From Ryuthela nishihirai (taxonomy: Eukaryota; Arthropoda; Arachnida; Araneae; Heptathelidae): a stretch of 64,000 bases of DNA. A program made the position numbers and the translations under genes. Shown here one piece after another: positions 10,628 to 22,120 of the stretch; positions within the stretch are counted from its first letter, which is position 1; every line of letters begins with the position of its first letter. The notes below the pieces were generated by a model. The model was given only the letters and a program-made list of their open reading frames with translations, had not been told where the DNA came from and made no database searches. The stretch covers positions 23,162,001 through 23,226,000 of the forward strand of contig JAWZYU010000004.1 in the NCBI GenBank assembly GCA_038380435.1, in the 5' to 3' direction.

Positions 10628-12335
10628 TCAAAGAAGAGAGTCCCGGAGCCAGCAGACAAGCCAGCCTATGTCCCTCAAGTGCGCCCTGACACGGGCACTC
10701 TCAATGGACACTGAGACCAACTCGCCTGCTACCTCATTGATCGTTTGGGAGTCCCTGAGTTCGTTAGCGAACCCTTCTGTAATCGGACACCTGAGGATGT
10801 AGTGCCCGACATCTGCTTCTGGAGCCCCACAGCCGCAGTAACTGTGGGTAGAGATCTTGAACCGCTCCAGGTATTTGAGGAAACTCCCATGTCCCGTTAG
10901 GACCTACGTCAAGTAGTGGTCAGAGGACATCAGGGATAGACTGACCCTTTTCAAGAATGTCTTTGTCTGAAGACCATTCTCAGTCTTATCCCAGAGCCTC
11001 TGCCACTCCGTTACTACTCGTTTATCAATTATAGACTTCAGGGTCGTTTTAGAAGTCTTAACCGCTATCACAAGTTGAGTATTATTACCTGCGGAGCGGG
11101 CCAGTTGGTCTGCCCGCTCATTCCCCTCATGACCTACATGCGCCCTGATCCAGGAGAAGGAAACCCTGGGCATGTTCTGATTGCCCAGGATGCACTTGAT
11201 TTCATTCACTATCTGATGCCTGTTGTTCGCATCTTCAAGTGCTTGCAGAGCTGCCTGGCTGTCTGTGTACAGCCGTATGTCATTATCCTGACCGCCGTCA
11301 TTGAGGGCCCAATTAAGGGCCTCTCTGATAGCGAGCAACTCTGCTTGGAAGACCGAGCCGTTATTTGTAACCTTCCTATTATAATCATACACCTTGGCTC
11401 CTTGATTGAAGACAGTGAAGGCTAGGCCCACACCATCCTCGCTCTTGGAACCATCGATGTATATCTCAATTCCTATTCCTGATGGTAACTCCTTGGACCA
11501 GAGCACACATAGTCTTCTTGTGGGATGTAGTTCCCACTTCGCGGTATTTGTTTCATACTCCTCGGGGTCATACTGGACTCCGAGGAATGTTGCTTTCTTC
11601 TTGGCCTGCAGGACTCTAAATATGGTCGCCTCTTTGCCGACTGTCAAAAAAAGCGGAGGGATCCCTGCGAGCACCAGGAGGGCATCCGTAGATGTTGTCC
11701 TGTAAGTCCTGGTGATTCGCAGTAAAGCCGGTCGTTGGGCTGCGAGCAGCTTTCTACACATTATGGAATGGTCCGTCGGGCGCCACCAGGCTCCCGCACC
11801 ATAAGTTATGATCCGTTCCGTTCCCCTGAGATAAATTTCTTTGAGGACTTCACTTCTGAGTTCCCATGAGACGCGAGCCATACGCCCCAGCTTGCATATA
11901 ACATTTGTACACTTAGCTTTTAAGTCCTGTAGGTGCGGGATTCAGCTCATCCTCTCATCCAGAGTGATCCTCAAGTACTTGAGAGTCGTCATATGGCGGA
12001 TGTTTTCGCCTTTTAGTTTAAAAATAGGGTACCTCTTCTTGAGGACACCCTCTTTAGCTATTGTCATGGCTGTTGTCTTAGCAAAGCTGAACCCAAGCTT
12101 ATTGCGTAGACACCATCCTTCGAGTATTAATAATGGTGCGTTGCCAGCAATCTCCAGTTTGGTTCTGGAGAATGCTGTTATTACAAGCAACATATCGTCA
12201 GCGTAGCCCTGGAGCCAGACACCCTCAGGCAGGGTCAACTCCAGGGCAGTATCGGCGACTAAGTTCCAGAGGAACGGTCCACTACACGAACCCTGTGGGC
12301 AGCCTCTTTCCAGTTTCTTGAGTCTGACCCGCTAG
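10628..12335 (-). pseudogene. R1-like non-LTR retroposon ORF2 (RT C-terminus, RNase H, zinc knuckle), 5'-truncated
   Basis: Near 12250-12330 the minus strand encodes RT motifs GCPQGSCSGP and, at about 12195, YADD, the RT catalytic motif. A frame change near 11900-11940 leads into a 325-codon ORF (11881-10904). It starts with the R1-type region QRPALLRITRTYRTT (residues 49-63) and carries a complete RNase H: D143 (IYIDGS), E181 (AELLAI), D207 (YTDS), D258 (ERAD). One in-frame TAG at 10904-10906 interrupts it. The same frame then continues for 91 codons to TGA at 10628, including a CGCG-H-C knuckle (SYCGCGAP, GHYILRCP). The endonuclease, ORF1 and most of the RT are missing upstream of 12335, as expected for 5' truncation during target-primed reverse transcription. 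R1 clade is the best guess; Jockey- or I-type relatives are alternatives. Confidence 0.85.
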
Positions 12336-12340
12336 AAATT

Positions 12341-13359
12341 TTTGGGCGCCAGGCATTATTTGAATTCGCAGCGCATCTTCATCTTAACAATAAGCGGATA
12401 GAAATGGAATTTTCAGTGAGAGCAGCGATGACTGGCGGGTGACGTAATGCCATCTAATTCGCGACATCACTGACGTCTAGTTAAATAAATATTGCGCAAT
12501 TTAGCACTTTAGAAAGAAAAGTAAAAGTTTTTAGGAAGTTTATACAACCAAAGTGTGATGAACCATAACTGGACCTCCCCCACAAAAAAAAAAAAAAAAA
12601 AAAAAAACTATAAATTTCCAATGAGCTTTTCATTCACCAACGGAAGTAAAGACTTTTTAACTTTCAAATAATTAGCGCCATAATTCTTTTTATGAAAAGA
12701 ATATCTGGTAGATAAAGTTTAAAATGTTGTAAGTAATTATATCATTAATCAAATACTCTATGAGAGATTCAGTTTTATGTTCCTCAACAATTGTTAAGTA
12801 TGGTGCTTAAAACACGAAAACTGATGCAAACATAAAAATGATCAATTCCTATTAAGTTCTAAGCTGAGTAATTTAATTGCACAAAAATAATTATATAATA
12901 TTACGAAATTTCGTAAAACATTTTTTGCAAAAAAAAAAAATTCTTAGGAAGTCGTTTAAATTTTTGAACAGGCTCTTGGCTTACCCAAATGGATTTTTCT
13001 TTATCGACTTATTTCCACAACTTTGCCAATTGTACCAATATTTTGCTATCACGTGCACTTTGTTATCTTTAAACGTGACCTTCAGAAAAACGATAAAAAT
13101 GCGCAAAACTTAAAGGTTATTATATCATTACAGACACTGCAGACACGTAATAAAATATTTACTTGTTCAAGCTAGATTTATCAGTCTTCTAAAAATTACT
13201 TTACACGTTTTCCCTATTTCATACATTTGATAACACTAGAGTTATTTTAAGCTCACAGTTTCAAAATATTACAATTCGCACTCCAGCGTAACTTTCTTAC
13301 TACTGACTAGATTTGAGTACTGAAAAAAAAAGCTTTAAGAATTTGATGATTTCAGATGA
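12341..13359. other. AT-rich non-coding stretch with a poly-A run
   Basis: A run of more than 20 A at about 12580-12606 is the main feature. No gene was recognised. Confidence 0.5.
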
Positions 13360-13745
13360 ATCATCTTGTATTCGAGTCCCACCTGGGCCAGCATTGAGAT
13401 TTTTCTGCTCTAGAACCCCACCCTGAAAGGGGACACCATTGGGTTTGGAAAGACTGGCGTCCGTCGGATGAGACTTTAAGCCATGGACTGTGTACAGGAG
13501 AGCTACAATCTGTGCAAGTTAAAGAACACGTTGGATGACCTTGACCGGGAGGCTTCCCTCTGTCTCCTAACAGCTGCCCAGTGGGTCCTCTTACTCCAAA
13601 TTGCGGAAAGGAAATTGATTGGGGAGAATTGAGAGATTGGGGAGAATTGAGAGATTGAGGAGAAAGGAAAATTGAGGAGAGGAATTGATTATTTTGCCCA
13701 TTATGTGTAGAAAAGTGCCGCGAGGTAAGCCAATGCAACCAATCC
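13360..13745 (+). mobile_element. SINE-A copy, degenerate
   Basis: The tRNA head is reduced to its B-box part (ttcgagtcccacctgggcc). The body follows the family: ggacacc, cgtccgtcggatgagac, gttaaagaacacgttggatg, acagctgcccagtgggtcc. The 3' portion near 13605-13680 has expanded into short repeats of 'attgagagattggggaga'. The ORF on the opposite strand is a by-product. Confidence 0.75.
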
Positions 13746-14929
13746 TAAATATTGACAGTTTCACGACCTTTACTTTAGTCCCGTTGTCATCATTGGACTT
13801 TGCTGTTGTCGGCTGCCAATGGCTATCTCAGAGGAAGGATCTCCACAGAAGGTCGACGGATGGGACACGCTGATGTGTTTGGCGTCGAAAGAACCATCTG
13901 TTGTCTCTCGTCGTTCTGTCTTCATTTGCAAGATCCCGTTTTAACATCAATTCCTCCTCCCTGGCCTCCTGTTTCTAATCCATAGTCTTCCCAAAATCTT
14001 CCCTATTAACTCTAAACGTTTCATCTTCCTCCATTCCAATGAGACTATATGGACACTCGATGAAGAAGATCAAATGGATCTGGCTGCTACAGAGATTGAG
14101 CATCTCTTGCAAACCTCTTTGATGACCGCATCCTGGATAAAGAGAAGGATCTAGTTTGTTGGCTGAAGACAGGAGTTGGATTAAAATCTCTTGGCAACTG
14201 AATCTGGAGACATCCACCATGTCGAAAGTTAGTGATTACGAACAGAACGATTCATTTCTGTCGGGATCGCCTTCAAGCAGCTATCAACACAAAAGCAGTA
14301 ATTGAAGATAAGTTTTGCACTTAACAGGAATTAAGTGCAAAACACTATTTAGTCTTTTGCTTTGCAATACAGTGATTTTCGACCCTTTTGTGACTAAAGA
14401 AACTTAATTATATTGTGAAATTCTGGGAAACTCCAACACTTAAATAAAATTAAAGTATATTGCCCCAATATACTTCAAAATGTCACTTACTTGTAATATA
14501 TTATGGATGGAGCATTTATATCTTTAACATAATTATTTTGTTGTAGTTTTTTACTCAAAGCTGAAGAAAAATTCTTTTTTCTTCATTCACTTTAAAAATG
14601 CCCCAAAATTTGCGCGGAAACTTTAAGGAATGCCCACGGAATCCAAATTGATAAGAACTCTTCTAATGAAAAGATAAGTATTATGACAGGATAATCTCCA
14701 ATTTTTTATTGGAGATTATCCTGTCATATTGGTTAATCCCCCGTTAAATTTCCTTCTCCCGTAACACTCTTCAGGTCAAAAGCTTTCGTTTGGCATACAA
14801 CTCTTTACGTTTGCCTTTCATGGAACAATCGTTTGCATGTTTCCCCCTTTAGGAGGAAATGAAGGATGGTGGTAATGCTTCTAGGGGCTATGATCTTGGT
14901 TCTCATTTGATATTGTCTGCCATCATCAG
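13746..14929. other. Non-coding stretch with one perfect hairpin
   Basis: Holds the 14682-14728 hairpin, described separately. Short ORFs at 13685-14220 have no motif. Confidence 0.5.
14682..14728. repeat. Perfect 21-bp-arm hairpin
   Basis: The arms tatgacaggataatctccaat and its exact complement are separated by five T. No transposon ends were recognised around it. Confidence 0.85.
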
Positions 14930-14939
14930 AAGCAGAAGA

Positions 14940-15060
14940 TTGCCCGATTGTGCCTCTCTGCACGAAGATCAATGGGATTTGTTGTTTTTTAGTATTTATA
15001 GATGAATCCTGGTTTGCTCTGCAGAGTGATTCAAGAGACAATCTTCTGGATTCACATTCT
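14940..15060 (+). pseudogene. Tc1-like transposase remnant (first catalytic Asp)
   Basis: The plus frame at 14992-15042 encodes VFIDESWFALQSDSR, matching the DES-x-F motif that carries the first catalytic aspartate of Tc1-like DD34E transposases. The reading frame is open for only a short distance on both sides and no other motif is left. It lies just upstream of a 179-bp tandem duplication. Confidence 0.42.
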
Positions 15061-15096
15061 CACTCTTCTACATGATTGAAAGAGACGCGATTATGA

Positions 15097-15449
15097 AGGG
15101 ACGGAATGAGATGGTTTGGGCGATCACTTCCTCCTAAGTGGACGCAAGTTGCGCCTTCAATGCTCTGAGGGACTGAATGCCAGCTTCGACTCTCAGGCGA
15201 CACTTTGGAATGTCCGATTTGAAACAAAGTCAATCTGAACTACTTTCGTAATTGAGATTGTGCACGAGAGGTGAAAGGGACGGAATGAGATGGTTTGGGC
15301 CATCACTTCCTCCTAAGTGGACGCAAGTTGCGCCTTCAATGCTCTGAGGGACTGAATGCCAGCTTCGACTCTCAGGCGACACTTTGGAATGTCCGATTTG
15401 AAACAAAGTCAATCTGAACTACTTTCGTAATTGAGATTGTGCACGAGAG
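15097..15449. repeat. 179-bp tandem duplication
   Basis: Two nearly identical copies (about 15097-15270 and 15276-15449) are offset by 179 bp, both starting at gggacggaatgagatggttt and ending at ttgtgcacgagag. Only a few bases differ, so the duplication is recent. The second copy runs into a G10 tract. Confidence 0.9.
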
Positions 15450-15789
15450 AGGGGGGGGGGGAGCAGGGCAAAGTTATTGGTTATTAATCTTCATCGCGAT
15501 CTTTCTTTTATTCTCTTCTAAAATCGAATTTTAATGTACAGCTTCAGACACACACACAAAGAGAAATCCTTTTCTGCCAAAAGTTAAATTTTCTCATTCC
15601 TCTTAGCTCATTAGTTGCCTTATTCATATTCTTTTTTCAATACAAATCTTATTTTGCATTTTAGTTGGCTTTTCCTCAAATCACTTGCTAATGGACGAAA
15701 GTGAGGCGATGTGCGAAACTATCATTATCTCTGAAAATCAATCTGAGCATTATTCTTTATGTGGTGAGAGGTCAAGTTTGACCTTCAAG
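15450..15789. other. Non-coding spacer
   Basis: G-tract followed by AT-rich sequence; nothing recognised. Confidence 0.5.
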
Positions 15790-16167
15790 CGACACCTCCT
15801 ATAACAGAAAGCCAGGGGACCAAGTTATGACATCAGCATAGGTAGTTCTAACATCTAGATAATTCTTATATTTTGGTTTCTGTTATTTTTACTGGTAAAC
15901 TCTTTTGTTAATCTTACTAACGTTTATTATCGAAAAATATATTTTATTCAGAAAAAAATTATTCGTATTTATTATCAAAATGCTAATTAATACGAATAAT
16001 TTTTCTCCTAAATAAAATATATATATATAGACATTAGTATAAAGATTAACACAACGATCCACCAGTAACAATATTATAATTGAAAATATAAAGATCATTC
16101 ATATGGTTGGATTACTTAATTGACGTCATAAATTTGGTCCAGTTTCCTTTCATTATAGGAGGTGTAG
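15790..16167. mobile_element. Fold-back MITE, copy 2
   Basis: Same family as 6598-6962. The ends are acacctcctataacagaaag with ggaccaagttatgacatca on the left, and the mirrored acacctcctataatg with ggaccaaatttatgacgtca on the right. The AT-rich palindromic core is conserved in layout. No ORF of interest. Confidence 0.75.
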
Positions 16168-16539
16168 CTTTCGTCTTCAGTGGGGGGAAGTGAGTTCTTT
16201 TTAAAACGAAATTCGAAAATGTTGGCATGTGAAACGGCGTGAACTTATTCGCATCCAGTGCGCGCCCTTAACAATTCTCTCTTTCAAATCGGAGAATTCT
16301 TTCGGCAGAGTTGAAAAATCTTCTCTGAAGAAATAAATTTCTTTCAAGCGGTTTCAGCTTTTACGCGTAGCGACGAAAAGAAAGAGCGAAAGAAGAGATG
16401 GAGGCAATGAAACCTCGAAGAGGAAAGAAAGAAGAACACTTCAGATGCATGAAGAGAAAGAAGGGAATTTTAGAAAGTTGACAGGAGGAAGTCAGAAGTG
16501 GATGAAAGTAAGCGAAGTGGTGTTGCAGACGAAGACTCG
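16168..16539. other. Spacer upstream of a GC-rich island
   Basis: Purine-rich in its second half (repeated gaaag/gaagag). No gene recognised. Confidence 0.45.
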
Positions 16540-17190
16540 GCCCTCGAGTGTGGACCATCAGCAGCTCTTCCCCACTCCAAATCCTTGTTTACAACAGAAG
16601 AACGGACAACAGAGGTTTTCGCTTTTGCGTTGTCAAAAGGCCATTTTCTCTTCTGTTTGAAAGGCGATGTCCCGAGGTCCGTGTCGCTCCGACGTTAATT
16701 GTCGCATTACGAACCCCTAAATCCGGTCTTGTTCCGAGCACAGCAGCGATCGAGCGAGCATGTGCCCCATGTTCCGTTGCACCACGCGGCGTTCCACTCG
16801 AAAGGTTCGTGCCATTTGAATGCTCTGCGGCTTCTGCGGCTGAGTGGCAGCAGACCCTTGTTAGCGGTGCGCGGCCGCGACTTCTGTTTCACGTCAGAGA
16901 AGTTTGTGACACGGCCTCACTCGGACGTGCCACTCGCTGAGAGCGGAGTCGTGTCAGGCTGGCAAGTCACACGTCAGCTGCAGCCCTGCTTTTGCTGGGA
17001 GCTGTGACCTGCACACTTCGAATGCAACCGTTGGAGGTTGCTTATTCGCCGAGAAGGACACATGAAAGACACCTGACTGATGGCGCTCCTGCTCAAGAAA
17101 TTGGTCAATGCTCCGGGATGAAGGATGTCGTCAATGAAATGTTGAACCGAGTCAACTTGTTAACTCGGAGTTTTGGTGCATGCTTTCCAC
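16540..17190. promoter_or_regulatory. GC/CpG-rich island, candidate promoter or first exon
   Basis: This ~650-bp patch is much richer in G+C and CpG than its surroundings (for example gcggccgcgacttctg, ctcgctgagagcggag). Several overlapping ORFs in all frames (up to 130 codons) are typical of stop-poor GC-rich DNA and none shows a domain. A host promoter or untranslated first exon is the simplest reading; strand is unknown. Confidence 0.35.
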
Positions 17191-18559
17191 TGGGATGAAT
17201 AAGGAATAATAAAAATACATTAAATAACTAATATTTTGATTCAAATATAAAAATAAAATTGAAAGACTCTTGAGGCACAAAAATATCGCATTGTTTGCGG
17301 GTCGCAACGCTCACAATCTAAAGTTTCAAGGTTCTGGTCGCGACTGTGAAATATTTGATATTTTCTCAGACCGTCTTCGCACTGCTATCGGTGAAAAAGA
17401 TTCACTGTTGGGTTTGTAAAACGACGCCCTTTTTCTGATTGGGATTTATTAAGTCGATGCACAAGAAAGCATCGGAACTTATTCACAGCTCGAAACAAGC
17501 CGGATGATCTTAGAGAAATCCATCTGACCCTAACTAATAGCTGAGCAGTCGCTTCCTTAATTCTAATCCTGGGTTTTGTTGCAGTTCCTAGTGTAGAATC
17601 CTGACTCAATACAAAATGCTGAAAATTAGAAAACCGCAGTATATATTTTTGGTAAAAATATTAGCTCAAAAAAACACCAACAAACTTTTGCAGATGAAGA
17701 ATTTTTCTTGATGTGATGAAAATAGATCCTTAACCATTGAGAATTATCTGTGATGCACATATATATTTTTTCATTTATTGAAAGTAATATAAGTAGGCAT
17801 TTCACATGACTCAGAAAACTTGAAAGATTTCTATATAAAGACTACGTTATATTAAGAGCCTTCTTATATATACAGCAGAATTAAAAAATGAAGTAGTGAA
17901 GTTGTATATAGATCAAAATAGTTATGGAATTGATGATGTTGGTGAAAATCATTCATCTTTGTTTCGGACTTAATTGCTGAATCATTGGCAGCCATCTTTG
18001 ATTCTTCAAGATACAGAGTGCTATTCCAGAAGCATTGAAGACTGCCCTTGTGTTCGCTCTTTGCAAATTTTATTCAAGTACAGGTGCTTTGACATTTCAG
18101 TCCTTTATGAATTTGTTAAGACAGAGAGATGAATTGTTTTGGCAGATAGCCGCAGTTGAGTTTGTACAATCGAAATCAGTGGAACAGAATTCAAAATTCA
18201 GAATGCGCGTAGAATGAGAATAGAAAGATTTTAAAGTCTGGATCAAGAGTCATTCTGAGTGTTATCAAAACTTACCATTCTCATATAGAGTAATAAACTG
18301 GACAACAACTCTTTTGAGGATTCTGGGCTTCGGAAACAATTCTAAAACGATGGATGCGCATTTCTAGTTAAGCGAAGAATCGATGAATTACGAGAATCGA
18401 GAATAGAAGAGAAATTCTCGTGCCACTTCCTCGATGGCATGAGTTGCCACGCATCCCTTACGTAAGAGGTGAGCGAAAGGCGCGTGCACCTCGCTACACA
18501 GGAAATAGCAAATACCTAGTAATCACGTGGCAGTCACTTCCTCATAACGAGTTTCCGTT
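17191..18559. other. AT-rich non-coding stretch
   Basis: Short ORFs without motifs. No repeat recognised. Confidence 0.5.
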
Positions 18560-18740
18560 GGAAAGTGCTTTTCCGCATGCGCAAACCCGTTTTTGTAACG
18601 TCTGAAACATCAGCAACTCGATTGTTGTTTCTGCCGGCGTGATATTGTTAGGCGCATGCGACAGATGACTTGCATCTCCTGACAACGCCGCCACGCTTTC
18701 TTCTCCAGGCAACATCAGCTGGCACCGCCCCAATGCCTTT
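18560..18740. promoter_or_regulatory. Candidate promoter patch with two NRF1-like sites
   Basis: Two palindromic GCATGCGC-type motifs lie at about 18574-18583 (cgcatgcgca) and 18651-18660 (ggcgcatgcg), close to the NRF1/EWG consensus. The patch is locally GC-rich. Function is inferred from motif content only. Confidence 0.3.
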
Positions 18741-19709
18741 TGCCTCAATACAACTTTGTTCGCATTTCTCCACAGCATTCCTTATAACAAACCGAGTTAG
18801 ACGATTGAATCTCTGTTTACTTCGAATGAAGAGTATTCCGCCATTATATATAGATCAAAAAAGCAAAATCTTTAACTCTCTAATCATTTTTCAATTGACA
18901 GTTTCAAAGATTTATTGTTTAGTTTGATGCTATTCCTTTCAAACATAATATGTTTTTTAATCTAAGCACTTTTTTGACCGAATTCTTAATCTCAGAAATG
19001 AAAAAAAAAAAATGGTCCACTAATTATTAACTAATTTTTGTATTTCTGTTAAAGCCTTATTAAAATATGACCTAACGACACTTCACTTCTGAACAAAGAT
19101 TCGAAATGATTCCCTCTTGATATGGAAGCAAATGAACTTCCAAAGCCTTCGTAGATAACTGAAAGGTACCGACAGAAAGGAATTTGCAAAGTACACACCC
19201 TCCTAACCTGTTGTTCGATTGATGGAAGCACAGCTGATTCTGCTGACGAGTCATGTCTACCATCAAAATGGAGTACCTTTTGATGGTAGACATGACTCGT
19301 CAGCAGATACAACTATCTGAGGACTAAGGGCGAAAGCACAAATCCCTTCTACTACTTTTTTGTGTAGGGAAAATTTTGAAAGCAAGAAAAAGTCGAAAGA
19401 CCCAGGAAAAGTAGAGTACACACGACTGGAGGGGTGTTCAGTGTTTAAACCAGAGGTGGAAAACTCAAATTTAGCGAAGGACTACTAGAAGAAAATTATA
19501 TTTTGAAAGAGTCGCAGGAAATATTATCTACTTAAACAGAAAAAAAATATCGCCTCTGGCGAATTTAGGAGTATCATTTTCAAGGAGAATAACGTTTTTC
19601 ATTTACTGACTTTTGCACTTTTGGAAGTTTTTATTCCAACTAATGGATGATAGGAAAATGAAAATTGCAATATTTTATTAGTACTTAAACAGAAAAAAAA
19701 ATATTTCTC
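18741..19709. other. Non-coding stretch containing a perfect hairpin
   Basis: Holds the 19240-19306 hairpin. A short run 'acttaaacagaaaaaaaatat' occurs twice (about 19534 and 19683). Confidence 0.5.
19240..19306. repeat. Perfect 29-bp-arm hairpin
   Basis: ctgctgacgagtcatgtcta continuing to ccatcaaaa (19240-19268) is exactly mirrored at 19278-19306 around the loop tggagtacc. The two antisense ORFs across it have no motif. Confidence 0.9.
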
Positions 19710-19721
19710 TTATCTTCCTTA

Positions 19722-19931
19722 CAGCCGTCCCATGGCCGAGTGGTTAGCGCGCTTGGCTACTGATCTAAGGGACCTGGGTTCGAGCCCCGGATAAGGCATG
19801 GTTGTATGTGTTGTTTTTCTGCTGAGGTCCTGCCATCCTCTCAGATCTTCTACTTTGGCATATAAACTGACAGGCTCCTGTCAGACCTCTGTGGCAAGCA
19901 GCTGCTTGAGGGGGTATTTATTTATTTTATT
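19722..19931 (+). mobile_element. SINE-B (tRNA-derived), complete, 12-bp target duplication
   Basis: The head has an A box (ggccgagtggttagcgc) and B box (gggttcgagcccc) in a tRNA-like fold of Ser/Leu style. The body includes a small palindrome, tgacaggctcctgtca, and ends with gagggggtatttatttattt. It is flanked by TTATCTTCCTTA on both sides (19710-19721 and 19932-19943), which proves retroposition. Three more copies or parts are at 21860, 22064 and 54121. Confidence 0.88.
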
Positions 19932-19943
19932 TTATCTTCCTTA

Positions 19944-20683
19944 AAATTAAAAAGGTGTTTTTCTCGCCACCCTCTGAGATTGTTGTTTTCAGCGAAATAT
20001 CTGTTGACATTCTACAACCAAAATTTGAATAATTTCATAAATATTCGTTAAAAGTTCCGCATTTTAAATATTTAATTTCCTCTAATTAAATACCTAAGGA
20101 TTTGTAAAATATGAATCATCACATTACATTAATAACAATCCAACTAAAAAAGAAAATTTCAATTATCTCTTTAAAAAGAGTTGGATATCCCACCCACCCT
20201 GAGTGTAAGGTGACAATTTATTTGTGCCAATGCAAACCTCGTGACTTTTCCATTACATCACCAAAATTTCATAATTCCAGCATAAATACATCTCTAGTAA
20301 TATCCGTTTAAAATATTGAAATATCTGTAATACATGATGATACCATTAGGGGGCGCAATTATAACTTTTGGGTAATGGAATATTAATCCAGTGCCAGTGT
20401 CTTAGAGTGCTTATCCCGTCAAAAATGCTATGCAATCCTCGAGAGGAATTTCTGTTCCACACCTTTCATCGACGAATAATCAGAAGACACTTGTTGCAAA
20501 ATTTACATGAGCTTTATATCCTTCTCATCAGTGTTGCCTTTCTGTTGCTGGGATACGTCTTAGGAAGTTGGCTGTTATTTCTTAGGAATGTCTTCAGTTC
20601 TCTCTTTCTGAGGGATATTTTCCGTTTTCTGATCTCTTCTTAGGGTTAAATTCTAATCAAAGACTGATTAGGATTAGTCACAC
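19944..20683. other. AT-rich non-coding stretch
   Basis: A 91-codon ORF (20368-20643) ends in a hydrophobic stretch (residues about 50-85) but has no recognised family and a weak start context. I see no supporting signal for a gene. Confidence 0.4.
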
Positions 20684-20739
20684 AGACCTCCGAATATATG
20701 GTCACACAGACCTTTGTTTCATATGGTCACACAGACCAT
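20684..20739. repeat. Short tandem 'gtcacacagacc' repeat left of the mariner
   Basis: Three spaced copies of gtcacacagacc lie within about 56 bp. A related pair (ggtgacaaagacctctgttt, agtcacatagact) occurs in the same orientation at 22231-22270, beyond the mariner. The direct, not inverted, orientation argues against these being the mariner terminal repeats. Confidence 0.6.
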
Positions 20740-21859
20740 ACTCGCACGTAGCGCTTTTTTCAAAGTAACACTAGATGGCACTGTATGTGATCGCTGCGAA
20801 GGAAGCTTCACGTGCCGAGGACATTTGGCGACGACTGCTGTTGTGCTAAGACTGTGATTCGAGTTACGTGTCATAGACGTACGTTCAGAATGTCAGAAAT
20901 TCAGATGGAACAGCGGTATGTCATTCGTTATAGTGTTAGGCGAGGCCTAAGTGCTGCTGCGACTGTTGAAGAGATGAGTGAAGCCTATGGCCTTCGTAGG
21001 TCTGCCTTTTTTAAGTGGCATAAGCGATTCAAAGAAGGACGCGAATTTGTTGCCGATGACCCAAGACCGACAAGCCATCTTCCTCAATAACTCCTGAGCA
21101 AATCGAAAGAGCCCTGGCAATCCTCAATGCAGACAGACGAATAACACTTCGTGAAGTAGCTGTGAAAATGTCAGTTTCATATGGAAGCGCTCACGCGACT
21201 GTGAAAACCCACCTGAAAATGTCACGAATCTGTGCTCAATGGACTCCACACAGTTTGACTCCAGAACAAAAAGAAAAAAGCGCAGAGCTGTGCAAGGAGA
21301 GGCTTAATCGTTTTGAAAGCCAGGGTCCAACCTTCTTGAGTCGAATTATGACTTGCAAAACAGCAGTCGAGTCAATGGAAGCATCTCGATTCACCGAGAC
21401 CTAAGAAAATCCGGGTTTCTCGTTCAGCTGGGAAACAAATGGCTCTTGTGTTTTTTGATATCAAAGATGTTCTCGTTACTCACTTTGTGCCTCGTGGAAC
21501 AACCATGAATAAGGAAGCCTACTCGAAGGTTCTCAGAACCAAACTTTAGGGTGCCATTCGTGAAAAACGTCCGGAACTTTCTGGTGTGACTTTGTTTCTC
21601 CATCACGACAACGCCAGGCCCCATACAGCTAATATTGTGCCGCCAGTGATCATTGCCATAGGTGCTGAGGTCCTCATGTTCCCCACATCCTCCATGTTCC
21701 CAGACTTAGCACCCTGCGATTTTTTCCTCTTACGGTGACTGAAGAAAGCTTTGAAAGGGAAACATTTCGCATCCGACGACGAAGCTTGCAGAGCCACAAC
21801 GACAACACTTCGCACGCTTTCGAAAAATGGCTTCAAAGACGCTTTTAATGTATGGGTAC

Positions 21860-22061
21860 AAAAAAAAATACCCCCTCAAGCAGCTGCTTGCCACAGAGGT
21901 CTGACAGGAGCCTGTCAGTTTATATGCCACAGTAGAAGATCTGAGAGAATGGCATGACCTCAGCAGAAAAACGACACATACATTCATGCCTTACCCAGGG
22001 CTCGAACCCAGGTCCCTTAGATCAACAGCCAAGCGCGCTAACCATTCGGCCACGGGACGGC
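21860..22061 (-). mobile_element. SINE-B copy inserted in the mariner
   Basis: Minus-orientation copy: the 3' end (taccccctcaagcagctgct) comes first after an A-run and the tRNA head (ccattcggccacgggacggc) ends it. It splits the mariner coding sequence, so it is younger than the mariner. Confidence 0.85.
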
Positions 22062-22063
22062 TA

Positions 22064-22120
22064 GAAAATAAATACCCCCTCAAGGAGCTGCTTGTCACAG
22101 AGGTCTGACAGGAGCCTGTC
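22064..22120 (-). mobile_element. SINE-B partial copy, tandem with the previous one
   Basis: About 57 bp of the SINE-B 3' region (ataccccctcaaggagctgc, gaggtctgacaggagcctgt) directly follows the head of the complete copy. A dimeric insertion, or a second insertion into the first one's flank, would both give this layout. Confidence 0.75.

Noticed and set aside
16548..16940. 130-codon ORF in the GC-rich island
   Set aside because: All frames are open in this stop-poor DNA; the residue composition looks random.
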